This document shows, one piece after another, positions 52,701 to 60,989 of a stretch of 64,000 nt of DNA. A program made the translations under genes and the position numbers. The stretch is from NCBI RefSeq assembly GCF_014204915.1, contig NZ_JACHMH010000001.1:3493001-3557000 (forward strand), read 5' to 3'. This stretch comes from Crossiella cryophila (GTDB lineage: Bacteria > Actinomycetota > Actinomycetes > Mycobacteriales > Pseudonocardiaceae). Within the stretch, counting starts at the first letter, position 1. Each line of letters begins with the position of its first letter. Under the pieces are notes generated by a model that searched no databases, was not told the DNA's origin, and saw only the letters and a list, made by a program, of their open reading frames with translations.

Positions 52701-53736
52701 GGACGTCGACATCGACCGCGCCTTCCTGGAATCCGGCTTCGACTCGCTCACCGCCGTCGAACTGCGCAACCGCCTGACCGGCGCCACCGGCGTCCAGCTC
52801 GCCCCCGGCCTGCTGCTCCAGCACCCCACCCCGGCCGAACTCGCCGCCCACCTGCGTGACCGCCTCGGCACCGCGGAGGCCCCGGCGGACAAGCCCAGCA
52901 CGCTGGCCAACCTCTACCAGGAGTCCGTCCGAAGTGGACGGATCACCCAGTTCATGGACCTGCTGGCCGACACCGCCGGATTCCGGCCGAGCTTCGACGA
53001 GACCAGTGACCGCACCGACCTCACCCGCCCCATCCGCCTGTCCGCCGAGGGCGAGGGCCCGGTGCTCATCGGATGCAGTGGCACCGCGGCCATCTCCGGC
53101 CCGCACGAGTTCGCCCGCCTGGCCACCGCCCTGCGCGGCCAGTACCCGATGGCCGCGCTGCCACTGCCCGGCTACCTCGACGGCGAACCGCTGCCCACCA
53201 CGCTGACCGCCGCCCTCCGGCTCCAGGCCGACGCCGTGCTGGCCCAGGCCGACGGCCGCCCGTTCGTCCTCATCGGACACTCCGCGGGCGCCATCCTGGC
53301 CCACCAGCTCGCCGCGCACCTGACCGGGATCGGGCACCCGCCGGCCGGACTGGTGCTGCTCGACCTCTACGAACCTGACCACAACGGCCCGATCGGCCAG
53401 TGGCAGCGCGAGATGACCGAATGGATGCTCGGCAACCAGGGCGACTACGTGCCCGCCGACGACACCCGGCTCACCGCCATGGGCGCCTACTACCGCCACC
53501 TCGCCGGGTGGCAGCCGACCGAACTGGCCGTGCCCACCCTGCTGGTGCGCGCCAGCGAACCGATGGGGGAGTGGACCGGTGCCGGCGACTGGCGTTCGCA
53601 CTGGCCGTTCCCGCACACCGCGGCCGATGTGCCCGGCAACCACTTCACCATGACCCAGCACCACGCCCAGGCCACCGCTCAGTCCATTGTGGACTGGCTC
53701 GCCGAATCCGCCACCGTCGCCGGACAAGCGAAGTAG
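49774..53736 (+). CDS. Terminal modular type I PKS: KS-AT(methylmalonyl)-ACP-TE (module K and chain release)
   Basis: The protein has 1320 residues from the GTG at 49774, with GAAGGG 7 nt upstream. An earlier in-frame ATG at 49642 lies inside the previous gene and would add Arg-rich out-of-frame sequence. The docking helix is [20 protein letters not shown]. The KS is 34-450. The AT is 548-870 with GHSQGE and YASHS at 737-741 (methylmalonyl). After the AT comes only a dimerisation-element-like helix ([20 protein letters not shown], about 900-930) and no KR, so the last beta-keto group should survive as a C3 ketone. The ACP has Ser991. The thioesterase is about 1093-1315 with GHSAG (Ser1170), Asp1197 and His1290, spaced as in the Ser-Asp-His triads of macrolide TEs. 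It probably releases the chain by macrolactonisation. Confidence 0.95.
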   Translation: MSNEDKLRHFLKQVTADLRQTRQELAEVREAEREPIAIIGMSCRYPGGIGSPEQLWDLLAAGGDAVTGFPADRGWPDLLDDDPSATGRTYTGHGAFLDGVAEFDPAFFGISPREALAMDPQQRLLLETSWEAFERAGIDPTTLRGSKTGVFAGVIYNDYAARMHEVPEGVEGYLGTGNSGSVASGRIAYTLGLEGPALTIDTACSSSLVALHLAAQALRKGECTLALAGGVTTMATPQIFVEFSRQRGLATDGRCKAFADAADGTGWGEGVGLLLVEKLSDAQRNGHPILAVLKGSAVNQDGASSGLTAPNGPSQQRVIRAALADARLTPAQVDVVEAHGTGTRLGDPIEAQAVLAAYGQDRETPLWLGSVKSNIGHTQAAAGVAGVIKMVMAMRHGVLPRTLHVDEPSRQVDWSVGAVSLLTENQEWAAEVRRAGVSSFGVSGTNAHVILEQAPGAEELPAAEAPEALPYLLSGKTAAALRAQATRLRDHLATHTPAPLDLAHTLTTRAAFEHRAVLLGDPATALPALATDEITPTVIRGSTARPGKVVFVFPGQGSQWRGMAVELLDSSPVFAARITECAEALAEFTDWNLLDVLRDNDYDQVDIVQPALWAVMVSLAALWQSHGVEPAGVVGHSQGEIAAAAVSGALSLRDAAKVVALRSKAIRALAGKGGMMSVPLPVAEVEERLTRWDGRISVAAVNGASSVVVAGDPDALDELFADCADTDVKARRIPVDYASHSAHVEEIREELLTVLSGLSPQPSRIPFHSTVTAGLIDTTALDAEYWYTNLRRTVRFEETVRGLLGTGHRGFVEVSPHPVLVVGIQETADRAEIPAVTVGSLRRDEGGPQRVLTSLAEAWTRGLPVDFAPAVTGGKPVELPTYAFQHQRYWLEPATGVTADEQFWTAVENQDLTALAELLPGLAAQRRAKPEPAPQPTPEPGFAERLAALDPAEAQRRLLDLVRGHAAAVLGHASAEDVDIDRAFLESGFDSLTAVELRNRLTGATGVQLAPGLLLQHPTPAELAAHLRDRLGTAEAPADKPSTLANLYQESVRSGRITQFMDLLADTAGFRPSFDETSDRTDLTRPIRLSAEGEGPVLIGCSGTAAISGPHEFARLATALRGQYPMAALPLPGYLDGEPLPTTLTAALRLQADAVLAQADGRPFVLIGHSAGAILAHQLAAHLTGIGHPPAGLVLLDLYEPDHNGPIGQWQREMTEWMLGNQGDYVPADDTRLTAMGAYYRHLAGWQPTELAVPTLLVRASEPMGEWTGAGDWRSHWPFPHTAADVPGNHFTMTQHHAQATAQSIVDWLAESATVAGQAK

Positions 53737-53750
53737 GAACAGGAACCACG

Positions 53751-54521
53751 ATGACAGCAGACACCGGCGACAACGGCCTCTGGCTGCGCCGATTCCACCC
53801 GGTCGAGGACAGCAAGGTCCGGCTGGCCTGCTTCCCGCACGCCGGGGGCTCCGCGAGCTTCTTCTACCCGTTCTCCGCCGCGCTCACCCCCTCCATCGAG
53901 GTGCTGGCCGTGCAGTACCCGGGACGGCAGGACCGGCGCGCCGACCCGCGGATCGAGAACGTGCAGGAGTTCGCCAGGGAGATCGTCAAACCCCTGCTCG
54001 CCTGGACCGACAAGCCATTGGCGCTGTTCGGGCACAGCATGGGCGCGAGCATCGCCTTCGAGGTCGCCACCATCCTGGAACAGGAGTTCGACTTCCGGCC
54101 GGCCGCGCTGTTCGCCTCCGGCCGCCGCGCCCCGTCCCGGCACCGGGACGAACGCGTGCACCAGCAGAGCGACGACGGCATCGTGGCCGAGCTGCAACGC
54201 CTCTCCGGCACCGACTCCGCGTTGCTCGGCGATGAGGAACTGCTGCGCATGGTGCTGCCCGCGATCCGCAGCGACTACAAGGCCGCGGAGACCTACCGGT
54301 GGCAGGGCGGGGTTCCGCTGTCCTGCCCGATCACCGCGATCGTCGGCGAAAGCGACCCGAGGGTCACCTTCGACGAGGCCACCACCTGGAGTGAGCACAC
54401 CCGCGACGAGTTCGCGCTGCGCACCCTCTCCGGCGGCCACTTCTACCTCAACCACCACCAGTCGGACGTCGTCAACGAGATCTCCGACCAGCTCATCTCC
54501 TTCTGCGCCAAGGAGGCGTGA
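53751..54521 (+). CDS. Type II thioesterase (editing enzyme for the PKS)
   Basis: This is a 256-residue alpha/beta hydrolase of the stand-alone thioesterase family, which removes stalled or wrongly loaded acyl groups from PKS carrier proteins in the cytoplasm. The expected order of motifs is present: an N-terminal FPHAGG oxyanion segment, GHSMGA with Ser96, Asp202 in GESDPR and His230 in GGHFYL. The ATG at 53751 follows an AGGAACAGGAACC stretch 14 nt after the stop of the terminal PKS gene. Longer readings upstream only translate the end of that gene in another frame. Its stop overlaps the next start (TGATG-type junction), so it is co-transcribed and probably coupled with the P450-like gene. 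Confidence 0.93.
   Translation: MTADTGDNGLWLRRFHPVEDSKVRLACFPHAGGSASFFYPFSAALTPSIEVLAVQYPGRQDRRADPRIENVQEFAREIVKPLLAWTDKPLALFGHSMGASIAFEVATILEQEFDFRPAALFASGRRAPSRHRDERVHQQSDDGIVAELQRLSGTDSALLGDEELLRMVLPAIRSDYKAAETYRWQGGVPLSCPITAIVGESDPRVTFDEATTWSEHTRDEFALRTLSGGHFYLNHHQSDVVNEISDQLISFCAKEA
54510..54516 (+). promoter_or_regulatory. Ribosome binding site of the P450-like gene
   Basis: AAGGAGG lies at the very end of the thioesterase gene, 4 nt before the ATG at 54521. A GTG at 54518 is in frame but too close to the site. Confidence 0.6.
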
Positions 54522-55699
54522 TGTCCGACCGCACGCCGAGCCAACTGGGCCTGCACCTGCAGATGACCCGTGGGCTCCAGTGGCACTTCGGCACCACCGG
54601 CGACCCGTACGCGCTCATCCTGCGCGCCCAGGCCGACGACCCCACCCCTTTCCACGCCATGGTCCGCGAACGTGGCGTGCTGCACCAGAGCCTGCTCGGC
54701 GCGTACGTCACCGCCGACCACGACCTGGGCCGCACCATCCTCACCGACCCGCGACTGGGCCTGCGCAAGGCCGACGGCGAACCGCCGGCGCCGCAGGTGC
54801 TGTCCCTGGACGAGACCTTCCTCGGCCTGGGCGCCGCCGAACACGCCCGGATCACCGAGCGGGCCGCGAACCTGCTCAGCGAGCAGGCCGTGCACATCCA
54901 CGAACCCCACGTCCGCCGCCTCGCCGAGGATCGCATCTCCGGCCACAGTGGACAGTTCGACCTGGTCACCGACTTCGCCGCGCCACTGGCCGTCGATCTC
55001 ACCGCCGACCTGCTCGGCATCCCCGACCCCGACCGCGCGCACTTCGCCGGCCTCTGCGCCGACCTGCGACCCACCCTGGACTCGCTGGTCTGCCCGCAGC
55101 CGCTCGGCCCGACCAGGGCCCTGCTGGCCGCACTGGCCAACGTGACCAGGCTGTTGTCCGACATGGGTTGCACCGTGCCCGAGGCCCGGCACGCCGCGGT
55201 GATCACCGCCACCGCCGGGGTCGAGATCGGCACCACCCTGGTGGTCAACGCGGTCGCCGCACTGCTGGCCCGTCCCGAACAGTGGGCGAAACTGGTCGGC
55301 GACCCCGGCCTGGCCGCCGACGCCATCGCGGAAACCCTGCGCTACGACGCCCCGGTCCAGCTGCACACCCGGGTCGCGTTGTCCGACATGGAGTTCGCGG
55401 GCACCGAGATCCCCAAGGACAGCCAGCTCGTGGTGCTTTCCGGTGCGGCAGGCCGGGATCCGGAACTCTACGCCGACGCCGACGAGTTCGAGCTGACCCG
55501 CAACCCCGGCCCCACCCCACTCGCCTTCACCGGCGGATTCCACAGTGGACTCCTCGCCCCACTGCTGCGGGTACACGCCGAGACCGCGCTACGCGTGCTC
55601 GCGGAGCACACGCCCCGACTCCGCCAAACCGGAAAACTGGTACGCCGCAGGCGCTCCCCGGTCCTCCGCGGCCCCCTAACCCTCCCCGTCACCGCCTGA
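54521..55699 (+). CDS. Heme-less cytochrome P450-like glycosyltransferase auxiliary protein (DesVIII/EryCII/TylM3 type)
   Basis: The protein has 392 residues and P450 topology: it keeps an ETLRY motif (the ExxR region) and a C-terminal segment aligned with the heme-binding loop. That loop reads FTGGFHSGLLAPLLR where true P450s have FGxGxHxCxG, so the thiolate Cys is replaced by Gly343 and no heme ligation is expected. The I-helix also lacks the usual acid-Thr pair layout (ATAGVEIGTT). This loss is typical of the DesVIII, EryCII and TylM3 proteins, which activate or stabilise the partner aminosugar glycosyltransferase rather than oxidise anything. A DesVII-type transferase is indeed the next gene, though a 260-bp repeat-filled gap separates them. 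It overlaps the thioesterase gene by one base. A catalytic P450 role is unlikely. Confidence 0.9.
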   Translation: MSDRTPSQLGLHLQMTRGLQWHFGTTGDPYALILRAQADDPTPFHAMVRERGVLHQSLLGAYVTADHDLGRTILTDPRLGLRKADGEPPAPQVLSLDETFLGLGAAEHARITERAANLLSEQAVHIHEPHVRRLAEDRISGHSGQFDLVTDFAAPLAVDLTADLLGIPDPDRAHFAGLCADLRPTLDSLVCPQPLGPTRALLAALANVTRLLSDMGCTVPEARHAAVITATAGVEIGTTLVVNAVAALLARPEQWAKLVGDPGLAADAIAETLRYDAPVQLHTRVALSDMEFAGTEIPKDSQLVVLSGAAGRDPELYADADEFELTRNPGPTPLAFTGGFHSGLLAPLLRVHAETALRVLAEHTPRLRQTGKLVRRRRSPVLRGPLTLPVTA

Positions 55700-55705
55700 C
55701 CCCTC

Positions 55706-55934
55706 GTGTTGGCCGTTCTCGTACCCCGTGTTGGCCGTTGTCGTACACGGTGTTGGCCGAACCGGTACGCCGCTTTGCCAACACACCGTCCCGGATCGGC
55801 CAACACACCGTCCGGATCGGCCAACACACCGTCCGGATCGGCCAACACACCGTCCGGATCGGCCAACACACCGTCCGGATCGGCCAACACACCGTCCGGA
55901 ACGGCCAACACACCGTGCGATAACGGCCAACACT
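55706..55934. repeat. Array of 11 copies of a GTGTTGGC core, 3 in one direction and 8 in the other
   Basis: Between the P450-like gene and the glycosyltransferase, GTGTTGGCCG occurs at 55706, 55728 and 55750 (22-bp spacing). Its reverse complement core GCCAACAC then recurs at 55777, 55799, 55820, 55841, 55862, 55883, 55904 and 55926, spaced 21-22 bp. The inner units are essentially identical and carry CACCGTCCGGATCGG between cores. The two orientations can pair: for example 55750-55759 is complementary to 55797-55806. The 21-bp period equals two helical turns, so every core faces the same side of the DNA. It also keeps all reading frames open, which creates spurious small ORFs. There are no unique spacers, so this is not a CRISPR array. 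The remaining bases up to the ribosome binding site at 55946 show nothing else. Confidence 0.95.
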
Positions 55935-55959
55935 GCCCTGCTTCTGGAAGGAGCCGCCG

Positions 55960-57243
55960 ATGCGTGTGCTCATGACCTCCTTCGCGCACAACACCCACTT
56001 CTTCAGCATGGTGCCGCTGGCCTGGGCACTGCGCACCGCGGGCCACGAGGTCCGCATCGCCAGCCAGCCCGCGCTCACCGACGCGATCACGCACGCCGGA
56101 CTCACCGCGGTCCCGGTCGGCGAGGACCACGTCATCCACCAGACCCGCGAGCAGAACACCAGCCAGAAGCAGGCCGACCACCCGGAGATCAACTTCTCCG
56201 AGACCAGGCCGGACATCCTCACCTGGGACTACATGCTCGGCATGTACACCATGATGACGCCGATGTTCTACTCGCTGGCCAACAACGACTCCATGGTCGA
56301 CGAGCTGGTCGCCTTCGCCCGCGCCTGGCAGCCCGACCTGGTCATCTGGGAGCCCTTCACCTGGGCCGGTTCCATCGCCGCCAAGGCCAGCGGGGCCGCG
56401 CACGCCCGTCTGCTCTGGGGCCCGGACGTGCTGACCCGCACCAGGAACCGCTTCCTGGAACTGCACGACCAGCAGCCCCCGGCACACCAGGACGACCCGC
56501 TGGCCGAATGGCTGGGCTGGACCATGGAACGGCTCGGCCTGAGCTTCGACGAGGAACTGGTCAGCGGTCAGTGGACCATCGACCAGACCCCGGCCAGCAC
56601 CCGGCTGCCGGTCGGCCAGCCCATCGTGCCCATGGGTTACGTGCCCTACAACGGGCCGGCCGTGGTGCCGGACTGGCTGCGCGCCAAGCCGGAACGCCCG
56701 CGGGTGTGCATCACCCTCGGCGTGTCCGCGCGGGAGAGCCTTGGCGGTGACTCGGTCTCCTTCACCGACCTGGTGCAGGCCATGGCCGACCTGGACATCG
56801 AGGTCATCGCCACCATGAACGCGGCCCAGCAGGCCGAGTTCACCGCGTCGACCACGGTGCCGGACAACCTCAAGCTGGTGGAGTTCGTGCCGCTGCACGC
56901 GCTGATGCCCACCTGCTCGGCGATCATCCACCACGGCGGCGCGGGCACCGCGGCCACCGCGATGCTCTACGGCGTGCCGCAGCTGCTGCTGCCGGAGATG
57001 TTCGACGCCGTGCTCAAGGCCCAGCAGCTGGAGAGCATCGACGCCGGGCTGTACGTGCGCCCGGCCGAGCTGACCGCGCAAGCCCTGCGGGACAAGCTCG
57101 TCCGCCTGCTCACCGACCCCGCCTTCGCCGCCGGTGCGGCCAAGCTGCGCGGCGAGGTGCTGGCCGACCCCAAGCCCAACGAGATCGTGCCGGAGCTGGA
57201 GCGCCTGGTCGCCCGGCACCGTGCCCCGGTCCCCACAGCGTAA
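55960..57243 (+). CDS. Aminosugar glycosyltransferase, DesVII/EryCIII/TylM2 type
   Basis: This 427-residue GT-B fold (GT1 family) enzyme is the same size as the macrolide desosaminyl and mycaminosyl transferases. The N-terminal acceptor half begins MRVLMTSFAHNTHFFSMVPLAWAL. The C-terminal nucleotide-sugar half holds H324-HGGAGTAATAMLYGVPQLLLPE, the family donor-binding motif. It should transfer a dTDP-activated dimethylamino sugar to a macrolactone hydroxyl in the cytoplasm. The family needs a heme-less P450-like partner, which is the gene just upstream. The ATG follows GGAAGGAG with 6 nt spacing. The methyltransferase starts 9 nt after its stop. Sugar and acceptor specificity cannot be read from sequence alone; the neighbouring genes point to a mycaminose-like donor. 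Confidence 0.92.
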   Translation: MRVLMTSFAHNTHFFSMVPLAWALRTAGHEVRIASQPALTDAITHAGLTAVPVGEDHVIHQTREQNTSQKQADHPEINFSETRPDILTWDYMLGMYTMMTPMFYSLANNDSMVDELVAFARAWQPDLVIWEPFTWAGSIAAKASGAAHARLLWGPDVLTRTRNRFLELHDQQPPAHQDDPLAEWLGWTMERLGLSFDEELVSGQWTIDQTPASTRLPVGQPIVPMGYVPYNGPAVVPDWLRAKPERPRVCITLGVSARESLGGDSVSFTDLVQAMADLDIEVIATMNAAQQAEFTASTTVPDNLKLVEFVPLHALMPTCSAIIHHGGAGTAATAMLYGVPQLLLPEMFDAVLKAQQLESIDAGLYVRPAELTAQALRDKLVRLLTDPAFAAGAAKLRGEVLADPKPNEIVPELERLVARHRAPVPTA

Positions 57244-57252
57244 GGAAATCCC

Positions 57253-57966
57253 ATGTACGACACCGAGTTGGCCGACGTCTACGACGCCATCTACCGCGGC
57301 CGCGGCAAGGACTACCCCGCCGAGGCCGCCCAGGTGCACGAGCTGATCACCGACCGCAAGGCCGACGCCACCGACCTGCTCGACGTGGCCTCCGGCACCG
57401 GCGCGCACTTCGGCCCGTTCACCGAGCTGTTCGAGCACGTCGAGGGCCTGGAGCTGTCCGAGGCGATGGTCCGGATCTCCGGCGACCGCCACCCCGCGGT
57501 CACCGTGCACCAGGGCGACATGCGCGAGTTCGACCTCGGCCGCACCTTCCACGCGGTCACCTGCATGTTCAGCTCCATCGGCTACATGAGCGACCAGGCC
57601 GACCTGGACCGCGCGCTGGCCGCCTTCGCCAAGCACCTGGAGCCCGGCGGCGTCATCGTGATCGAGCCCTGGTGGACGCCGGAGAAGTTCCTGCCCGGCT
57701 ACGTCGGCGGCGACGTGGTCAAGGTCGACGGCCGCACCATCGCCAGGGTCTCGCACTCCCGCCGCGAGGGCGACCACACCCACATGGACGTGCACTACAC
57801 GGTCGCCGACGCCGAGAACGGCATCCGGCACTTCACCGACACGCACGTCATCACCCTGTTCACCCGCGAGCAGTACGAGACCGCCTTCGAGCGGGCTGGC
57901 TGCGCCGTGGACTACGTCGAGGGCGGCCCGTCCGGTCGCGGTCTGTTCGTTGGAGTCGTGAAGTGA
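57253..57966 (+). CDS. dTDP-3-amino-3,6-dideoxyhexose N,N-dimethyltransferase (DesVI/TylM1/EryCVI type)
   Basis: This 237-residue SAM-dependent methyltransferase has the length of DesVI and TylM1. The Rossmann motif I is LLDVASGTG at 42-50, followed by the family-typical segments HQGDMREF, CMFSSIGYM and EPWWTPEKFLPGYV. These enzymes add two methyl groups to the 3-amino group of the nucleotide sugar before glycosyl transfer. It lies between the glycosyltransferase and the beta-glucosidase. Its stop codon overlaps the next start (GTGA). Together with the aminotransferase and ketoisomerase on the opposite strand it completes the late steps of a dimethylamino sugar pathway. Confidence 0.93.
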   Translation: MYDTELADVYDAIYRGRGKDYPAEAAQVHELITDRKADATDLLDVASGTGAHFGPFTELFEHVEGLELSEAMVRISGDRHPAVTVHQGDMREFDLGRTFHAVTCMFSSIGYMSDQADLDRALAAFAKHLEPGGVIVIEPWWTPEKFLPGYVGGDVVKVDGRTIARVSHSRREGDHTHMDVHYTVADAENGIRHFTDTHVITLFTREQYETAFERAGCAVDYVEGGPSGRGLFVGVVK

Positions 57967-60398
57967 CACTGCGCAGGAAGCTGTTGGCCGCACTGGCCCT
58001 GGTCACCGCCACCACCCTGGTGGCGAGCACCGGAGCCAGCGCGGCACCGGCCGCCGGACGCACCGGGGTGCATCCGCTGGTCGCCCAGATGACCCTGGAC
58101 GAGAAGCTCTCGTTCGTGCACTGGACGGTGGCCTTCACCGGCCCGTTCAGCGTCGGCTCGCTGCCCGGCGTGCCGCGACTGGGCATCCCGGAGGTCCGCT
58201 CGGCCGACGGCCCGGCGGGCATCCGGCTGAACAACCAGCCGGCCACCGCCATGCCCGCGCCGGTCGCGCTCGCCGCCACCTTCGACGACGAGCTGGCCCG
58301 CAAGTACGGCGAGGTCATGGGCCGCGATGGCCGTGCCCTGCAACAGGATGTGGTCTTCGGCCCGATGATGAACATCATCCGGGTGCCGCAGGCCGGGCGG
58401 AACTTCGAGACCTTCAGCGAGGACCCGCTGGTCTCCGCGCGCACCGCGGCCGCCCAGATCAAGGGCATCCAGAGCCAGGGCCTGATCGCCACCGCCAAGC
58501 ACTACGCGGCGAACAACCAGGAGCAGAACCGGCAAAACGTCAACGTCACCGTCGACGAGCAGACCCTGCGCGAGATCGAGCTGCCCGCCTTCGAGGCATC
58601 GGTCAAGGCCGGCGTCAGCTCGGTGATGTGCGCCTACAACAAGGTCAACGGCACCCCGTCCTGCGGGCACCAGGAGCTGCTGACCTCGATCCTGCGCGAG
58701 CAGTGGGGTTTCCAGGGCTGGGTGATGTCGGACTGGCTGGCCACGCACAGCACCGACTCGATCAGCAAGGGCCTGGACCAGGAACTGGGCATCGACTGGA
58801 GCCAGGGCGTCGAACACGGCATCCCCGGCGGCCTGCACTTCGGCAAGAAGCTCAAGGAAGCCGTGCAGGGCGGCCAGATCCCGGTGTCCACAGTGGACAG
58901 GGCGGTCAGCCGCATCGTCGGCCAGCTGGACCGGCACGGCCTGATCGGCGCCAACCCGCGCCCCCGGCCCACCCGCGACCTGGCCACCGCCAACGCGGTC
59001 ACCCAGCAGGTCGCCGAGGCCGGCGGTGTGTTGCTGCGCAACCAGAACCAGGCCCTGCCGCTGCTGGCAGGCGCTGGCGCCAGCATCGCGGTGATCGGCC
59101 CCCGCGCCAAGGACCCCAAGGTCACCGGCCTGGGCAGCGCGCACGTGGTGCCGGACAAGGCCAACGCGCCGCTGGACACCATCAAGGCCCGCGCCGGAGC
59201 CGGTGCCACGGTCACCTACTCCGCGGGTGAGGAACTCGTCGGCTCGCCCATCCCGGCAGGCACGCTGACCCCGGCCTTCCCGACCGGCGTCCTGCTCCAG
59301 CCGGGCACCGCCGGCCAGTTCTACGACGGCACGCTGACCGCTCCGGTGACTGGGGACTACCGGATCGCGATCGAGGCCACCGGCGGTTTCGCCACCGTGC
59401 AGATCGGCAACCAGACGCCGATCGAGGCGGGCGAGGTCTACGGCAAGATCACCAGCGCCGTGGTGCACCTGACCGCGGGCACGCACAAGATCACCATGTC
59501 CGGCTCGGCACCGGTGGCATCTTCCTTGTCGGCCAAGCTGTCCTGGGTCACCCCGGAGGCAGCCGAGGCCGCCATCGTCGCCGCGGTCCAGGCCGCGAAG
59601 ACCGCCCGCACCGCGGTCGTCTTCGCCTACGACGACGGCATGGAGGGCTACGACCGGGCCAACCTCGGTCTGCCCGGCCGCCAGAACAAGCTGATCACCG
59701 AGGTGGCCAAGGCCAACTCCAACACGGTGGTCGTGCTCAACACCGGCTCCTCGATCACCATGCCCTGGCTGGAGCGGACCGCCGCGGTGCTGGACATGTG
59801 GTACCCGGGCCAGACCGGCGCCGAGGCCACCACGGCCCTGCTGTTCGGGGACACCAACCCCAGCGGCAAGCTCACCCAGACCTTCCCGGTGGACGAGAAC
59901 ACCCACCCCGTCGCCAACAACCCGGAGCGCTACCCCGGGATCGGCAACGAGCAGAAGTACACCGAGGGCATCCAGGTCGGCTACCGCTGGTACGACAAGC
60001 AGAAGGTCAAGCCGCTGTTCCCGTTCGGGCACGGCCTGTCCTACACCAGCTTCACCTACACCGACCTGGCCACCAAGACCGTGGCGGACGGCATCGAGGT
60101 CAGCTTCTCCTTGCGCAACACCGGGATCCACAAGGGCAAGGAGGTGCCGCAGGTCTACCTGGGCGCCAGCCCGCTGGTGACCGCGGCGCAGGCGGACAAG
60201 GCGCTGGCCGGCTACACCAAGGTGGAGCTGTTGCCCGGTGAGACCAAGCGGGTGACGGTGAAGGTGGACGCGCAGCGGCTGAAGTACTGGAACGCCACGA
60301 CCGATCGGTGGGTCACTGGGGGTGGCACCCGGTCGATCCAGGTCGGGCCGTCCTCGGCGCAACTGCCGCTGAAGACGACGGTGGTTGTTCTGCCATAA
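57963..60398 (+). CDS. Secreted GH3 beta-glucosidase (DesR/OleR-like), probable pro-drug activator
   Basis: The protein has 811 residues from the GTG at 57963, which overlaps the methyltransferase stop. The first 27-28 residues form a signal peptide: RRK, then a hydrophobic stretch ending ASA-AP. The GH3 catalytic barrel carries the nucleophile Asp257 in GWVMSDW and the substrate motif AKHYAANNQEQNR. A PA14-like insert (about QFYDGTLTAPVTGDYRI to HLTAGTHKITMSG) splits the second GH3 domain, and a fibronectin-like domain ends the chain. In pikromycin and oleandomycin producers, homologues outside the cell remove a glucose that was added inside to inactivate the macrolide. That role is inferred from family and location. 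No OleI/OleD-type glucosyltransferase is visible in the window to make the glucosylated form. An earlier in-frame ATG (57672) lies within the methyltransferase gene and would bury the signal peptide. Confidence 0.9.
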   Translation: MTLRRKLLAALALVTATTLVASTGASAAPAAGRTGVHPLVAQMTLDEKLSFVHWTVAFTGPFSVGSLPGVPRLGIPEVRSADGPAGIRLNNQPATAMPAPVALAATFDDELARKYGEVMGRDGRALQQDVVFGPMMNIIRVPQAGRNFETFSEDPLVSARTAAAQIKGIQSQGLIATAKHYAANNQEQNRQNVNVTVDEQTLREIELPAFEASVKAGVSSVMCAYNKVNGTPSCGHQELLTSILREQWGFQGWVMSDWLATHSTDSISKGLDQELGIDWSQGVEHGIPGGLHFGKKLKEAVQGGQIPVSTVDRAVSRIVGQLDRHGLIGANPRPRPTRDLATANAVTQQVAEAGGVLLRNQNQALPLLAGAGASIAVIGPRAKDPKVTGLGSAHVVPDKANAPLDTIKARAGAGATVTYSAGEELVGSPIPAGTLTPAFPTGVLLQPGTAGQFYDGTLTAPVTGDYRIAIEATGGFATVQIGNQTPIEAGEVYGKITSAVVHLTAGTHKITMSGSAPVASSLSAKLSWVTPEAAEAAIVAAVQAAKTARTAVVFAYDDGMEGYDRANLGLPGRQNKLITEVAKANSNTVVVLNTGSSITMPWLERTAAVLDMWYPGQTGAEATTALLFGDTNPSGKLTQTFPVDENTHPVANNPERYPGIGNEQKYTEGIQVGYRWYDKQKVKPLFPFGHGLSYTSFTYTDLATKTVADGIEVSFSLRNTGIHKGKEVPQVYLGASPLVTAAQADKALAGYTKVELLPGETKRVTVKVDAQRLKYWNATTDRWVTGGGTRSIQVGPSSAQLPLKTTVVVLP

Positions 60399-60411
60399 GG
60401 ATTTCGCTGGT

Positions 60412-60446
60412 CAAGGAGCCCGGGTGCGCAATACCCGGGCTCCTTG
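60412..60446 (+). terminator. Strong hairpin terminator after the beta-glucosidase gene
   Basis: A perfect 14-bp stem (CAAGGAGCCCGGGT and its complement) closes a 7-nt loop, 14 bp after the stop codon. It lies between two convergent genes (the small secreted protein ends at 60461), so it probably stops transcription from both sides. There is no long T-tract, as is common in high-GC genomes. Confidence 0.85.
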
Positions 60447-60460
60447 GCATGTCCGGGGGA

Positions 60461-60820
60461 TTACCAGCGCAGGCCGAGTTCCCAGTAGGGGGAGGCGAAG
60501 CTGGCCGTGGCGGTCAGCGTGTAGTAGCTGGCTGGCAGCACGCAGGTCCAGGACCGGGGCGGGTCGTTGGCGTAGGCGCCGCCCTTGCAGTTGCCGATGG
60601 TGAAGGTGAACCAGGTCTCCTGGTCGCCCGGCTTCAGGATCGCGTCGATGTCGATGGAGATGGTGCCGCCCTTGAAGTAGCCCGAAGGCAGGCTGCAGCT
60701 CCGGGACGCGCTCGGCTCGCAGCGCTTGGTCGGGTTCGCGGCACTGGCCGTGCCTGCTCCGACGAGCACCCCGGCCAGGACCGTGGCGGCCACCGTGGCG
60801 GTGGACAAGAGCTTCTTCAT
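60461..60820 (-). CDS. Small secreted protein of unknown function
   Basis: The protein has 119 residues with an N-terminal signal peptide (MKKLL, a hydrophobic core, then GTASA-AN, cut near residue 27). The mature part is about 92 residues, rich in beta-prone and aromatic stretches, with four cysteines (34, 42, 78, 93) that could make two disulfides. I do not recognise a family. The start is supported by GGGAG about 8 nt upstream. It is transcribed toward the PKS operon and separated from the aminotransferase operon by a hairpin, so it probably has its own promoter. A TACGAT -10-like box and an AAAGTAGGGG element occur in the 169-bp gap upstream. Any link to macrolide biosynthesis is unproven; it may simply be a neighbour. 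Confidence 0.75.
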   Translation of the reverse strand: MKKLLSTATVAATVLAGVLVGAGTASAANPTKRCEPSASRSCSLPSGYFKGGTISIDIDAILKPGDQETWFTFTIGNCKGGAYANDPPRSWTCVLPASYYTLTATASFASPYWELGLRW

Positions 60821-60944
60821 CGGCTCCCCAGTGATCTTGGGCCCCGCACGGTGCGGAGATCGCCGGGATCGTAGGCAGGCGCATCAGGCGATCGCAGCCC
60901 TTTCAACCCGGGCTGAAGCGGCCCCCTACTTTCGGACAGCACAA

Positions 60945-60972
60945 AGCCCGGGTGCCAGCACGCACCCGGGCT
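60945..60972 (-). terminator. Hairpin terminator of the aminotransferase operon
   Basis: An 11-bp perfect stem (AGCCCGGGTGC and its complement) with a 6-nt loop lies 18 nt downstream of the aminotransferase stop on the minus strand. On that strand it is followed by TTTGTGCTGT. Confidence 0.7.
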
Positions 60973-60989
60973 CCCGCACCCCACATCCC

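Noticed and set aside
53400-53750. N-terminal extension of the type II thioesterase from 53400
   Set aside because: It overlaps the terminal TE domain in another frame and lacks family similarity. The ATG at 53751 gives the normal 256-residue length.
54521-55699. Functional cytochrome P450 hydroxylase
   Set aside because: The heme-ligating Cys is Gly343. Gene context matches the non-catalytic DesVIII/EryCII/TylM3 helpers.
55706-55934. CRISPR array
   Set aside because: Units are contiguous with no unique spacers, the cores occur in both orientations, and no cas genes are near.
55676-56222. Small repeat proteins of the CVGRSGR or PDRPTHR type over the 55.7-55.9 kb array
   Set aside because: The 21-bp period keeps all frames open. 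There is no ribosome binding site logic, and they overlap real genes at both ends.
57672-57962. ATG start at 57672 for the beta-glucosidase
   Set aside because: It would place 97 Arg/His-rich residues ahead of a clear signal peptide and overlap the methyltransferase gene. GTG at 57963 fits the GTGA overlap.
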